A stretch of DNA of 64,000 bases from positions 372,001-436,000 of the forward strand of contig JAQFVV010000254.1 in NCBI GenBank assembly GCA_028023455.1, read 5' to 3'. Origin of the DNA: Epiperipatus broadwayi. Taxonomy: Eukaryota > Onychophora > Udeonychophora > Euonychophora > Peripatidae. The number at the start of each line of letters is the position of its first letter. Position 1 is the stretch's first letter. Below are positions 25,476 to 36,660 of the stretch, piece after piece. A program made the translations under genes and the position numbers. Below the pieces are notes generated by a model. It did not search any database. It saw nothing but the letters and a program-made list of their open reading frames with translations, and was not told the origin of the DNA.

Positions 25476-25675
25476 TTTAGACATTGGATATATAATTTTC
25501 TAACAATTTTTGTATTACTTTGCATGCTTTGTAATGCCATACTTTTCTAGGGTTTTTTTCATTCTTTTTAGATTTAATTGCATAGTTAATCATTTCATAC
25601 AAAATGCTTGGAAATTCAAAAGATGTAATATTCTTTTCTCTCTTTTTTTCTTATTTCAGCAATACAAAAAATATG

Positions 25676-26897
25676 GAATTTATTACTAAAAAGAGCGATG
25701 AAATCATAAAATGAGTAAAATAGTTTTATCAGAAGATAGTGTGTTTAAATCTCAACCTCACTATAGCAGCAATTAAACAAATCAAATAATCAACACAAGA
25801 CAATTTATAGTCATTCTTGGTGACAAAGGACCTGCTAAATAAATTTAGGCTAATCACTGTCACACTAATACCAAATTTGAGGTATAATATTAAAAAAACA
25901 ATCATCAAAATTTTATCTGCATGCATGTATGCATATAAATGTTAGAATAATTATAATAATAAGCATTCCAAAAGTGTTCAATGCTAATAATCATCAATCT
26001 GCAGGGTAATTTGATGCCATGAATGTTCTGCCCATTATTAAACTAATTATTATAATCATAAAACCTATAAAGTAAAGTATTTGGACTTTAAATAAAAACC
26101 CTATTATCACATTTTGCACCATCTAAAGGATTCTAAAGACAATTATATAGATGACCCCAAACATACATTTATTTTTTTATATTCTTATACTATAGCCAGT
26201 CTTGGGATCACAAGGATTCTGATGACTGTGAAAAAGAGAAAATATACATTATTTAAAATGTGCTAACATGAAATATTTTCACTGTAATAACTTCAAATAA
26301 TGATTTAATAAATTTATTGAGTAATTAAAGTAAAAAATAATAGTTTATATGACCCAGGTCAGATAAATAAATGTTCTGATTTTGGCCATTCCAATACTGT
26401 AAGATATTATTTCCAAAAAACTGACAGACTAAACTACATTTGCAACATTATTTTTAATCTGTGTTTTAGGTATATAAACGCATATAAGTTTGCATGTTCA
26501 TTAATACATAATATTTCAATTTCCAATAATTAAGTTATTATATCTAAAGGCAATATTCTATTTTAACCATATATAAATAATCAACGATCTTATACATACT
26601 TCTTACAAACATATAAAACATTATTTCTATTATTAATTTCTTCATTTTCTTTAATCTATGCCATGAATTGTTCTTGCAATCTAATCATAAAAAGTTTGGA
26701 TAGTGCATTTGATAAATTCATTATATTTTTCTAACTCTAAAAAACAAGTATTTTTTGAAGGACAACAAAATTAAAAAAAAATACACCTTGAGTTTCTATC
26801 ACCTGGAGACTTTTTCAAAACCTTTTTCTTTTTATTAATGGTTAACTTCTTCATTGAATTTAAAAGTTAACCGAGTCATTGCAAGAATTTTATCATC

Positions 26898-26928
<31 letters not shown>

Positions 26929-28287
26929 CAAAACAGATTCAAGTGAAATAGCTCCAGTGAAAGATTTTTTTATTTTTCAGCATTGTGTTTAACTGGCATA
27001 ACATTATATATGTATTTTCTCAATAAGTGACTTTTTTTTTTCTGGTCAGTATGTATGTGACTTACAGTAGATTTTTTTAATCTGTGTTTCCATGTTTATA
27101 TAAAGTTGAGATTTCAAGATTAGACTTTTTTCTCATATATATATATATTGCTGGTATGACATCTCCCGATTACAAATACATAAACACTAATGGTCCTCCA
27201 CTCATTTCAACTTCTATAATTTCCAATTGACAATAGTAATGTCTATTTCACACATATTAAGCTATGAAATCATGGAATAGCTATTCTGTTTTGTTTCACT
27301 AGGAGTTCTAACTTGACTAGTAAGAAGACTAACAATATTTTCCCTTCTTTTAGAATTGATTTTCTACATATTTTCTAATCTCAGTTCAATTGAACTCACC
27401 ATTTATAATATATACAATAAAATTAATAAACAGGAGAAATAATAATAAATCTTTTTATTCTAGATTATTAAAAATAAGATAATAACTAAATTAGCATTGC
27501 TCTATTTTCTTAATTTATATTTATTAAAAATCTGTAGTAATTTTTATTTTAAAAAATCTTAATCCTTTAAGTAAAAAAAGATTATAAAATTAATATGGAA
27601 TGTAAAGAAAAATGATTTAGTTTTATAAGTTAAATAAAATATTTCCAATAGAAACCTTTTTTATATTTGATTTTATATAATTTGTAGCATTTCAAAAATA
27701 TCAAAAACATTATTAATTAATCAATATTTCAATTATTCTAGACTTTAATTTAAATAATTTTATATTTAAATTTTGTCTGTGTCCATTTCTACAATTTTTT
27801 TTAAGTTTTAAATATATATGCACACACTTTATGTTATGTTCCATGTGACCCATCTATCATAATGCAATAAATAAACTATTTTTGCAGGTAAATATTATGT
27901 TGAGATTTTGATTTGTCTTTGATTGATGTGACAAATTTTCAGGGATTTATGATTCCATGAAAATAATATTTAAATAATGCTAATTTATTAATACAAAAAG
28001 CAGATGGCATATGCCAAAAAAATTTATGGAAATGATAGAATAAAATTTCATACATATGCATACATATGCTAAAAAAGAAAGAAAATATCTTTAAATAATA
28101 TTATAGAAAAAACAAAAATATAAAAACTCTAGGGTTTTTCAGCATAGAAGATAAAGCAAAATAAAAATACAAATACATAATTCCTCTACCTGAAGATAGG
28201 TGGTATGATTATTAAGAAATATAATTAATAACTTCTTTTTTACTTTTTCTTTAATGGAAGTACATTATTTCTTCAAATAATTTGTTC
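25676..28287. other. AT-rich non-coding DNA
   Basis: No gene or element recognised. 26898-26928 is a T run followed directly by an A run, a perfect poly-T/poly-A hairpin. Confidence 0.5.
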
Positions 28288-28455
28288 TTACATTTTTGAC
28301 TGCCCAGTAGTCTTAATCAGAGCTACAAAATATTTAAATACATATGACTTCATAGAAATGATAAAATTATAATTATAGAATATCATTTCTATATAGTCAT
28401 ATGTATTTAAATATTTTGCAGCTCTGATGAAAGCTGCTGGGTAGTCAAAACTGCA
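28288..28455. repeat. Foldback element, relative of the 4.6-kb one
   Basis: Arms 28288-28365 and 28378-28455 are reverse complements around a short AT loop. The right arm reads CTCTGATGAAAGCTGCTGG then GTAGTCAAAACTGCAAG; the left arm mirrors it with CTGATTA. As at 4.6 kb, a hammerhead-like CUGAUGA plus hairpin plus NAAAC order is visible, but with an extra base before stem II. Confidence 0.55.
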
Positions 28456-29024
28456 AGAAAAGTAATGATGATGATTTGTAGCAGCAAGATGTTTGCATTG
28501 AAGAAAAAATAAAAGAAAGAAATTATTAATGATATCTAATTAGAAGCCAACTTCTACTTTATTGCATTATTGAAAGCTAAAGACTTGAGACTTTTAAAAG
28601 GCATTGATGTAACAAAAGATAGGCATTATTTGTAAGTTCATTTAAATGATTTTTTTAGGAATTTTGCTAGTGAATTATTTTAGTAATATATTAGGAATTG
28701 TTTGCTCTGTGAATGAGTTTAGTTATATAATTTATATTTTTCTCAAAATAAATTTATATATTTCTGCAATTCATTTTTTATTAAATGACCATAGATATTT
28801 TTATGCCAATTATTTTATTTAATAATAGATTACATTTTTTGTAATGATTTATTAAATTACTACTGTATATTATTATAGTCGATAAAATAAAGTTATACAC
28901 CACATGACTTAATTTGATAACCTTGTAATTATAAACTAAAACAAAGAGCATGCTAATAGCTCTAACAAGATTTATTGATAAATGCCACAAGAGAAAGCAT
29001 TTCAAATCTCTATCTAGAAATTAT

Positions 29025-29062
29025 CCCCAGACCAGTTTCTAGCTATTGGCTTTTCTCAGGGT
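29025..29062 (-). ncRNA. Hammerhead ribozyme relic
   Basis: On the minus strand GAAA, ACTGGT, C and TGGGG are intact, but the CUGAUGA box is destroyed (CCTGAGAA). Predicted inactive. Confidence 0.6.
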
Positions 29063-29079
29063 CTGAAATATCCTAGCAC

Positions 29080-29118
29080 TGCACTGAAGAAAGCCAATAG
29101 CTAGAAACTGGTCTGGGG
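29080..29118 (+). ncRNA. Hammerhead ribozyme relic
   Basis: CTGAAGA (29084-29090) fits CUGANGA. The stem II region AAGC-CAATA-GCTA has lost the conserved G-C closing pair (A opposite A). GAAA (29104-29107), ACTGGT, C and TGGGG follow. Probably weak or inactive. Confidence 0.6.
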
Positions 29119-29215
29119 ATAATTTCTAGATAGAGATTTGAAATGCTTTCTTTTGTGGCATTTATCAATAAAGCTTGTTAGAGCTATTAGCATGCTCTTT
29201 GTTTTAGTTTACTAC

Positions 29216-30910
29216 TGTATATTATCTTTATTTAGAATATATAAATTTGTTATACCTTTAATTTTATTATAAGTTTATTCTATAGTTAATTATGCAAGTT
29301 GTTTTAATTAGAAAAGATGAAGTTGTATAAAATATTTTTAAATTAATAATTTATAAGTTTGTACAGTCATAATAATCATGTGCACTTTATTGTTTCCTTA
29401 TAAATCAAATTTACTTTGCCAGAATATTCAATTATAGCTTTTATTAGTTTGAATATTTTGTTTATTTAATATTAATTCATTTTGTATCTTTTTTTAAATG
29501 TAATTATTTTTTATAATCTTTTAGTAAAAGTCTTTCAATAGTCAATGCTTTTAATATAGTTTTACTTTTTTATATACAAATAATAAATTCATATTACTAT
29601 AATTTGAACTACAAGTGACAAAATTTTTAGCTCTCACATCTTTGACACTATCTATGTTAGATGTATATATTAGTGATTATTATTAATTTTTTATCAGAGT
29701 ACAAATTATATCATTCTTAGCCTAGATATAAACTTTAAGCTCAAGTAAAGATCAATGTATCTGGATTGGTTTAACTAATCATAAACACAAATAACAAAGA
29801 CATATGTAAAATGTTGGTGACCTAAAAATTATTAATGCATCATGAAACTCACATTTGGGATTATTTACCTTTATCAGATGTCTTTATTTTTATGTTACAG
29901 AATATATGATAGAATGAAAGTTTTAAGAATATCTAAAAATAAATATATATTTTGTATAATATCAATAAAAAAATCATATGATTTTTTAAATATAAATTCA
30001 ACATCCACACTTAAAAGCAGTAATCTAGGGCAAACATGAGTATCTTAAATGATATTGCTAATTTTTAATTATTGGCTGTCTTCAAAGAAGAACTGATTGT
30101 ATTCAAATTTGGCTATCACCTATTAACATTTTTAAATAGCCAAGATTTTGAACTCCAAATAACTTACTAGTATAGGTATGTAGGTTTAATATTACATTAA
30201 TAACAATACATTTTAATGACTCTTATTAAGGCACTTTTCAACCTTGAACTAGAATGATATACAGGAAATAAAACATTGTATGCCATTTTATGTTTTCTTT
30301 CAGCATATAATTACAAATATAATTTGCTTCACTTTGTTAATCAAGTTTATAAAAAATGGATCTAGAGTAGAATGAATTGAGACTGATTCAAATGTTATAT
30401 GACTTCCAGAGTAACTTATCATTCAATTATTTTTGCTACTTTTAAGTGAAGATGTTGAATAATACTGTGATGCTTTGATGATGTATCATCCTAATCAAAG
30501 AAAGAAAAATATTGACAATAAAAAAATTAAGTTGTTAACATATACATAATTATTGGCCTATTATTAGATCTACATCAGGAGACAAAAAGTAAATTATGTT
30601 CAAAACTTTAGAATGTTTTTGAATCTCATGTTATTAATTTAAATAGTATAAATAATTTAAGATAATGCATAGATTATTTTGCAATTCAGTTTATCATTGA
30701 AGATGTCCAGTAATAAAAAAAACTATTTCTGGAAAGTCTGTAGGTAATAAGTACAGTTTAATACATAATGGTTACATATATCTATAATAGATGATTCTGG
30801 AATAAAGCAGATAGAGTGAATCACATTTCTAAATAAGAATTTTTGCAATTTCATTTTTTCAAAATTTTTTGTTAAACATTTGAATGTATTTAAATATTTT
30901 AAATAATTAA
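29216..30910. other. AT-rich non-coding DNA
   Basis: Nothing recognisable. Confidence 0.5.
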
Positions 30911-31100
30911 CCACTAAACATCACATGATTACCATCCTTTATACTTACACAAGTTATTTACACAATGGAAAATTCTCCATACAGTAGCACCACTCAATGC
31001 AAGCCAGAATAATCAATGGATTTATCCATCTATCCATTGATTACTCTGGCTTTCACTGACAGGCACTACTGTATGGAGAGTTTTGCCTCTAAGCTTAAAT
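30911..31100. repeat. Ribozyme-free palindrome sharing ends with hammerhead family 2
   Basis: Arms (~30968-31018, 31035-31090) carry CTCCATACAGTAGCACCACT and CAAGCCAGAATAATCAATGG and their mirror. These are the outer ends of the elements at 49.8 and 55.9 kb. Left flanking block AAACATCACATGATTACCAT also recurs at 55.88 kb and, inverted, at 58.2 kb. The whole central part with the ribozymes is absent, so this looks like an internal deletion derivative. Confidence 0.75.
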
Positions 31101-31411
31101 AATATTTGAACTTTTCTGATAATTGAAATAGTTCAACTTATAGTTAAAGTAAAATATTATTATCACAAACTTTCAGATATATAAAATCTTATAAGTGACT
31201 AATAAACAAAGTAACAAATAAAAGAGTTTCAAGTAAATGCTCAAATTATATTCAGAAAGTACAAATCATTATAACATTTTTATATACTCTACCATGGCTC
31301 TTTTCAATGCAATAATATAAAAAAGGGTAGAACTATTTTTCTACTAATAGAAGTAATCTGTCCCAAAATTTTTGAGCAATTCAATTTGCAAATAAATTAT
31401 ATATATATATA

Positions 31412-33548
31412 TTATAACGATCCAAACGAAGTAGGAGATCCCATCGCACCGCACCGCACTACCAAAGGGCGCCATCTAGGCATTTGAGCCTAGAAAAATT
31501 TATAGAGTAGGCAGATACGCGCTGTTAGGATTCCACTTTATTTACATATTTAGATTGTTAGCCCATTGTCACTAGCTCAGTGGAGATGCAGAGATAATAA
31601 AATATATAACCTTAGATATAAATATAAAAAAATAATAAGCCACTGCCAGAAATTGACACATAAAATATTTATTTACGCACATATAAAATAATATTTAAAT
31701 GTTGAGGAATAAATTTAATGTTTATAATTTTATATTAATTTTTAATTTTACATTTAAAATAGCTTGCTATAATGTTTAAATATTTTATTTAGAGGGTCGA
31801 GTATGAATGGACTACATAGGTCTGCATTTGAAAGGAAAATATTCTTCCCTGATTTAACCTTAGGCAACAAATTTCGCAATCAACTGGCGCCAATCCATCT
31901 GATACATTCATGTATTCAATGTAGCATGATACGACAACACAAAATACTATATTGTCAGGAATGTACATCTGAACAATAAGTAGAAATAGAGAAGAGATTG
32001 ATTCTCCACCAACAGGAATGTGACATCTGTTGGCAAGTAGATCAATAAACAAAAACTCCATAGGAATGGACTGCGGTCTTCTGCTGACTTACCAACCCAT
32101 CCATAGGCAAACAGAGGGTGTGTGGCGTATATCTATAATCCTGCCCGTAGCAGATCTCATACTACATTTACTAATTACACAAATATATCCAATCCATTGA
32201 ACCAATTCAACTACGAAATGAATAACCTAAGATTACCCTCCCTTAATACAACTTTACAAAACTATATAGCCATTCGCGCCCGACTTAAATTTAACATTTA
32301 TATACGTTCGCACAGATTTATTTAAAAATGTTGGGTATAGATCGATTACACAGATTCCATGGTCAAAAACATTTCAAAATAAACATAAACGATCAAAATA
32401 CAAAATTATTGATACCGACAATCGCAGAGGGAAACTTATAAGTAACCCAATAGTATTCACCATAAGATACTTGCGTTGTCACCAATAACTTAAAAGACAT
32501 CCGAATAAATACATTTTAGATACTCACCGTAAGGTATCATTATTTATCGAATGTCTATATATTTTGATCAAATATGAAAACCAAAATCTAATTAACCGCA
32601 AACGAATCCATGCAAGCGTCTATAGACAACTTAAATGTAATGCATTTAATAATTTCTACAATAAAATATTACTACACATAAAAAAATATTAAAAGGGAAA
32701 TGATTCTTTTAACAATCGGGAAAGATATAAAATTAACCATTATCAATTTAGTTGACACATAAGTCAGAGAAAAGTTCCTTTTTATAAAATTTAAATTTAC
32801 TTAGCAATCTTTAAAGTTCTTAATTAAGGTTATGATTTTTACAATTGTTCAGTTCTATTGCTTACGGTAGAGAAGTCCCTGTTCCCGTTGGCAATTCCCA
32901 CGCAGACTTTCCTGGAAGACCGGTCTGATGTTTTGGAGGTGGCAGTTGCTGGTTCTGTCCTGGTATCACAGTCTTTGCATTTTTAAATAAGTGAGTGAGG
33001 ACGACAAGTGCGTCTTGTCGCCAGACCCACCAAAATCAAGTTGGAAAAAGCTCTTGAACTCAATATTTCTTTCTTTTTATATCATCCACAAGGATTCACT
33101 GAACAAAACGTCACTAATCTGTTTTTTCGTTATGGTCCGGGCCAAGGCTTAGTGCTTCCATTTGTCAAGCTAAAATCTCTTTCTTCTCTTATCTAACTTT
33201 CCATCTGACTTTTTAATTAAACAGCTTTTAGATAATTAATAAACAATCATTTCCTTTTATAGATTACAGGAATTAATTAATACCTGCTTTTATTTTAACT
33301 TACGTTATTTTTTTTATTAAAATATTTTTATATTTCAATCTTGTATTTTTTTATTTAAAAAAAATACATTCAAATACCTTTTTTTTTTGTTTATGAAAAA
33401 AAAATATTTTTAAAGTTCAACATCTGTGCGAATGTATACACGTTTAACAATGTTTTAATTTTAGCGTTTAGTTTTTTCCTTTTATTTGCGAACTTTTAAG
33501 TTTTTATTTTAAATTAATGTAACGACATATTTATATATCGTTACAATA
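31412..33548. other. Unclassified GC-richer insertion-like block
   Basis: Between two AT microsatellites lies ~2.1 kb with more complex composition, including CGCACCGCACCGCACTACC and GGCGCCATCTAGGC at 31.45 kb and GAAGACCGGTCTGATG at 32.92 kb. Left end ATAACGATCC and right end TATCGTTACA are weakly inverted; TGTAACGA...TCGTTACA at 33520-33546 resembles LTR tips. An internal inverted pair is visible (32289-32330 with 33412-33455, both with TTCGCACAGAT-like cores). Short frames at 31789-32061 (-), 32122-32325 (+) and 33008-33196 (+) have no domain I recognise. Confidence 0.4.
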
Positions 33549-33715
33549 TATATATATAGTAAAAATCAGTCATATATCACATGACCTATATAGCTTGCAT
33601 TACCAATATGTAATATCTAAAGAGCCTGCTACTAGCTCTAAACAAGCTTAATTTTTTTTTATGATAAATGCTACAAGAGAAAATACATGAAGCTTTTATC
33701 TATGATGGTCCCCAT

Positions 33716-33754
33716 CCCCAGACCGGTTTCGAGCTATGGCTCTCATCAGTGAGG
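33716..33754 (-). ncRNA. Hammerhead ribozyme, complete type-I core
   Basis: Minus strand, 5' to 3': stem I strand CCTCA (33754-33750), CTGATGA (33749-33743), stem II GAGC-CATA-GCTC (33742-33731), GAAA (33730-33727), CCGG, TC, then stem I partner TGGGG (33720-33716). CCUCA pairs with UGGGG (one G-U). The minimal stem III is the self-complementary hexamer ACCGGU, a form known to favour action as a dimer. Predicted cleavage follows the C at 33721. All core residues of CUGANGA/GAA/UH are present, including G10.1-C11.1. Confidence 0.88.
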
Positions 33755-34028
33755 AGCTAGGATATAAGATTCAAAATATTAACTCAAGCCAAGCATTTAT
33801 CTAATTCTTAAATATTAAAAAAAAGATCCAAATCTTCAGACACCTATATGTCTTCAAACTCAGCTCTTTAACCAAAGAAACTATATGAGCCTGAACTAAA
33901 TTCAGAGATCCCATATATTAGTAGGCTTAGCAATTTAATATAGCCAAAGCCCTAATAGCAAAATTATAATAGTAAAAATTAGATAAATGCTTGGCTTGAG
34001 TTAATATTTTGAATCTTATGTTTTAGCT

Positions 34029-34067
34029 CCTCACTGATGAGAGCCATAGCTCGAAACTGGTCTGGGG
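34029..34067 (+). ncRNA. Hammerhead ribozyme, complete type-I core
   Basis: Plus strand: CCTCA (34029-34033), CTGATGA (34034-34040), stem II GAGC-CATA-GCTC (34041-34052), GAAA (34053-34056), CTGG, TC (34061-34062), TGGGG (34063-34067). It differs from its mirror copy only in stem III (ACUGGU instead of ACCGGU), which can still pair with one wobble. Predicted cleavage after 34062. Confidence 0.88.
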
Positions 34068-34176
34068 ATGGGGACCATCATAGATAAAAGCTTCATGTAT
34101 TTTCTCTTGTAGCATTTATCATAAAAAAAAATTAAGCTTGTTTAGAGCTAGTAGCAGGCTCTTTAGATATTATATA

Positions 34177-35599
34177 TATATAATTTTTATAGATGTGGTA
34201 TGTTCAGACAAGTTATCTTGAAAGATTATACTTCTAGTGCATTATCATATTAGAACATTTTTGTAAAACCTGTTTAAAGTACAAAAAGGATATATTATTT
34301 AAATAATTAAATAATGAATGGATGTCCTGTGATTCACAATTTTACAATTAATAAAGTTAAAATTTGCAAAAATTATTTTTTCTTAAATACACAAAAAGGT
34401 ATTTTTTGTTATTTTAAACTGTTAAGATTAAATTAGCATGATTCAATATATATGTAAATAAGGATATAAACCATTATTCTCTCAGGTAAGAAATAACACA
34501 CACTGCTAATAAAAGATAAAAATAGAATGAATTATCTCATAATCTGAGTAAAAAGTACTTTATTTTATTAATTATACATAAATTCTATTTGCAACAATTA
34601 ATTTTTATTTGATTATTGAAACAATGTTTTTAAAAGTGAAATTCAGTCTTTACTCTTGTATATTTGATTATTAGTTTAATAAATATTAATGCCATGTTTT
34701 CATCTGGCTAATATATTAAATTCACTCTGTATTTCCAACAGTATTAACAAGAATAAGTTTATTAACCTTTTCCTTGTCCAAAATACCTATTGGACAAGTG
34801 AATTGTCAATTACACAGTCAGCAGTAAAAACATATTTGTTTTTTAATATTATATTTGTTTTAGTTTACTTTCTAAAAAGCAAATAAATTTATCAAATTAT
34901 TAAAGAAAATGAATGTTTTTTCAAAAATAAATTTATATTTATAATTGATAAAAATAATCTATAGCAGAAAACATAAAATGAACATTTCATAACCTATTAT
35001 AAAATGCAGCCTATGTCATTGATTTCTTTTTCAATTTACTTTCCTGTAAAAGTAAATAATTTTTATTAAAATCTGAACGATTCTTCTAAAATAATTATAT
35101 TTTCACACATTTTATGAAAATAGTAATAAATATGTAAAAAAAAATACTTTAAATCATACATTTTCATTTTGAAAATCAAAACAAAGAACTTAGAACTGTC
35201 AAAATTGTTGGCACTTGCTCCTTTTTGTTGAAAATGAGAAACAACCAATCAGTGCTTTGGAAAGCATACCTTCTCTCACTGTTATAGCTTTAAAGTTAAA
35301 TATTATTGACTTTTTATTTGTAAAATAATTCTAGAGATGGTAGCATCATATGGTTTCTTTTTTTTTGATAAAATGATTTTAAATTTGCTACAATAACATA
35401 AAAATTTGCCATTTTAGAGTGAATTAAAGCTGCTAACAAAAATTTGCATTGAATACTGTAATAAGGTTAACATTATTATCTTAGTCCTTTTACACTTCAA
35501 ATTTTCTGCCTACTGCTAATGACAAATGGAATTAATATTTCAAAATCTTAATTGATTTTGTTTGTTGTAGCACTATTGTAAAAAATAAAACTAATGAAT
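34177..35599. other. AT-rich non-coding DNA
   Basis: 34689-34735 (TGCCATGTTTTCATCTGGCT) recurs at 37430-37450, indicating a diverged dispersed repeat. No coding region supported. Confidence 0.45.
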
Positions 35600-36060
35600 A
35601 AAATAATGAGTGTGCTAATAACTCGAACAAGATTTATCAATAAATGTTGCAAGAGAAAGTATTTAAACATCTCTAATTTTAAGCTATTGGCTCTCTTTAA
35701 TGATGTACTAAAATATTTTAGTCACTATATCTAAAATACCAACTCAAGGCCAGAACTTATCTGATACTTAACTATTAAGTAAAAAATATGAAGTGTTTAG
35801 CCAATGTCTTTAAATCCAGCTATCTAACTTAAATAGTTATATGAGTCTGAAAACTCTTCAGCCATACCATATATTAATAGCCTTAGCAATATAACATTGC
35901 TTAAGACTTAAAAGCAAAATTATAATAGTAAATAAAATCAAGTCATATATTACGTGACTTAATTTGATAAGCTTGTAGTAATAAAATAATAAGCATGCTA
36001 ATAGCTTTAATAAGTTTTATGATGTAATATTTTAGATCTAGTGTCTGAAATATCCTAGCA

Positions 36061-36098
36061 TCTCACTGATGAGAATCAATAGCTCAAAAAGTTTGGGA
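36061..36098 (+). ncRNA. Hammerhead ribozyme relic (5' of monomer)
   Basis: CTGATGA (36066-36072) is intact, but stem II (GAATCAATAGCTC) is broken, GAAA has become AAAA and the GUC site is lost. Predicted inactive. Confidence 0.65.
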
Positions 36099-36464
36099 TA
36101 GGCATAATTTCTAGATAGAAATTTTAAAATACTTTCACTTGTGACATTTATTAATAAAGCTTGTTAGAGCAATTAGCACACTCATTATTTTATTTTATAA
36201 TTACAGGCTTATCAAGTTAAGTCACATGATATATGACTTAATTTTATTTACTATTATAATTTTGCTTTTAAGTCTTAAGCGATGTTATATTGCTAAGGCT
36301 ATTAATATATGGAATGGCTGAAGAGTTTCATATCCATATATCTATTTAAGTTAGATAGCTAGATTTGAAGACATATATGTATCTGAAAATTTCAGATTTT
36401 CTACTTAAGTATTAGATAAGTGCTGGCCATGATTTGTAGATTTAGTGTCTAAAATATCCTAGTG

Positions 36465-36506
36465 CCTCACTGAGGGAGAGCCAATAGCTCGAAACTGTTT
36501 TGGGGA
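36465..36506 (+). ncRNA. Hammerhead ribozyme relic (3' of monomer)
   Basis: Stem II GAGC-CAATA-GCTC, GAAA (36491-36494) and the stem I partner TGGGG are kept. The catalytic box reads CTGAGGGA (one extra base) and the cleavage triplet is altered (GTTTT for GGTCT). Predicted inactive. Confidence 0.7.
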
Positions 36507-36660
36507 TGGGGATAATTTCTAGATAGAGATTTTAAAATGCTTTCTCTTGCAGCATTTATTAATAAATCTTGTTAGAGTTATTAGCATGCTGATTATTTTA
36601 TTTTATAATTAGAATCTTATCAAGTTAAAACATGTGTTATATGACTTGATTTTATTTAAA

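Larger units (their letters stand above)
23530..25675 (-). mobile_element. RTE-type LINE copy, interrupted
   Basis: The plus strand is the antisense of the RTE ORF seen at 42.15-43.85 kb: 23.53-24.05 kb matches its C-terminal part, 24.67-24.87 kb keeps RT residues (INLLYVLYKSLANFGF, matching the ISLLSVLYKIF block), and 25.48-25.67 kb matches the upstream RT region ending at a TTTTTTTCTTATTTCAGCAA block. The copy is damaged by a ~267-bp tandem duplication (24056-24590) and by a foldback insertion (25022-25475). Many stops and shifts are present. Confidence 0.8.
28925..29215. mobile_element. Hammerhead element family 1, inverted dimer, short spacer
   Basis: Left arm 28931-29056 and right arm ~29087-29215 are near-perfect reverse complements separated by ~30 bp. 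Shared family-1 blocks include AGCATGCTAATAGCTCTAAC, GATAAATGCCACAAGAGAAA and TCTAGAAATTATCCCCAGACC. Each arm ends inward in a hammerhead relic. The interior of the ~400-nt monomer is missing compared with the 35.6-36.7 kb copy. Confidence 0.75.
33613..34176. mobile_element. Hammerhead element family 1, inverted dimer with intact ribozymes
   Basis: Left arm ~33613-33812 and right arm ~33978-34176 are mirror images, each with GAGCCTGCTACTAGCTCTAA-like ends, GATAAATGCTACAAGAGAAA and a full hammerhead. The ~165-bp centre (33813-33977) is the rest of one monomer in minus orientation, and can be aligned to 36240-36440. So the locus is one nearly full minus-strand monomer joined to a partial plus-strand monomer. 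No protein is encoded. Flanked by TA-rich microsatellite. Confidence 0.85.
35600..36660. mobile_element. Hammerhead element family 1 with a tandem ~404-bp monomer
   Basis: 35600-35960 is a minus-orientation monomer with a ruined ribozyme. It is joined to plus-orientation sequence containing two hammerhead relics at 36066 and 36470 (distance 404 bp between their CTGA boxes). Between them lies a full monomer: ribozyme 3' side, AATTTCTAGATAGA, TTATTAATAAAGCTTG, GTCACATGATATATGACTTA, GCTAAGGCTATTAATATATG, TTAGATAAGTGCTGGCCATG and back to the next ribozyme. A unit of a few hundred nt bounded by HHRs in direct orientation is the genomic hallmark of retrozymes. Confidence 0.8.

Noticed and set aside
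29842-30039. 65-codon ORF
   Set aside because: Lys/Ile/Ser-rich chance frame in AT-rich DNA without context.
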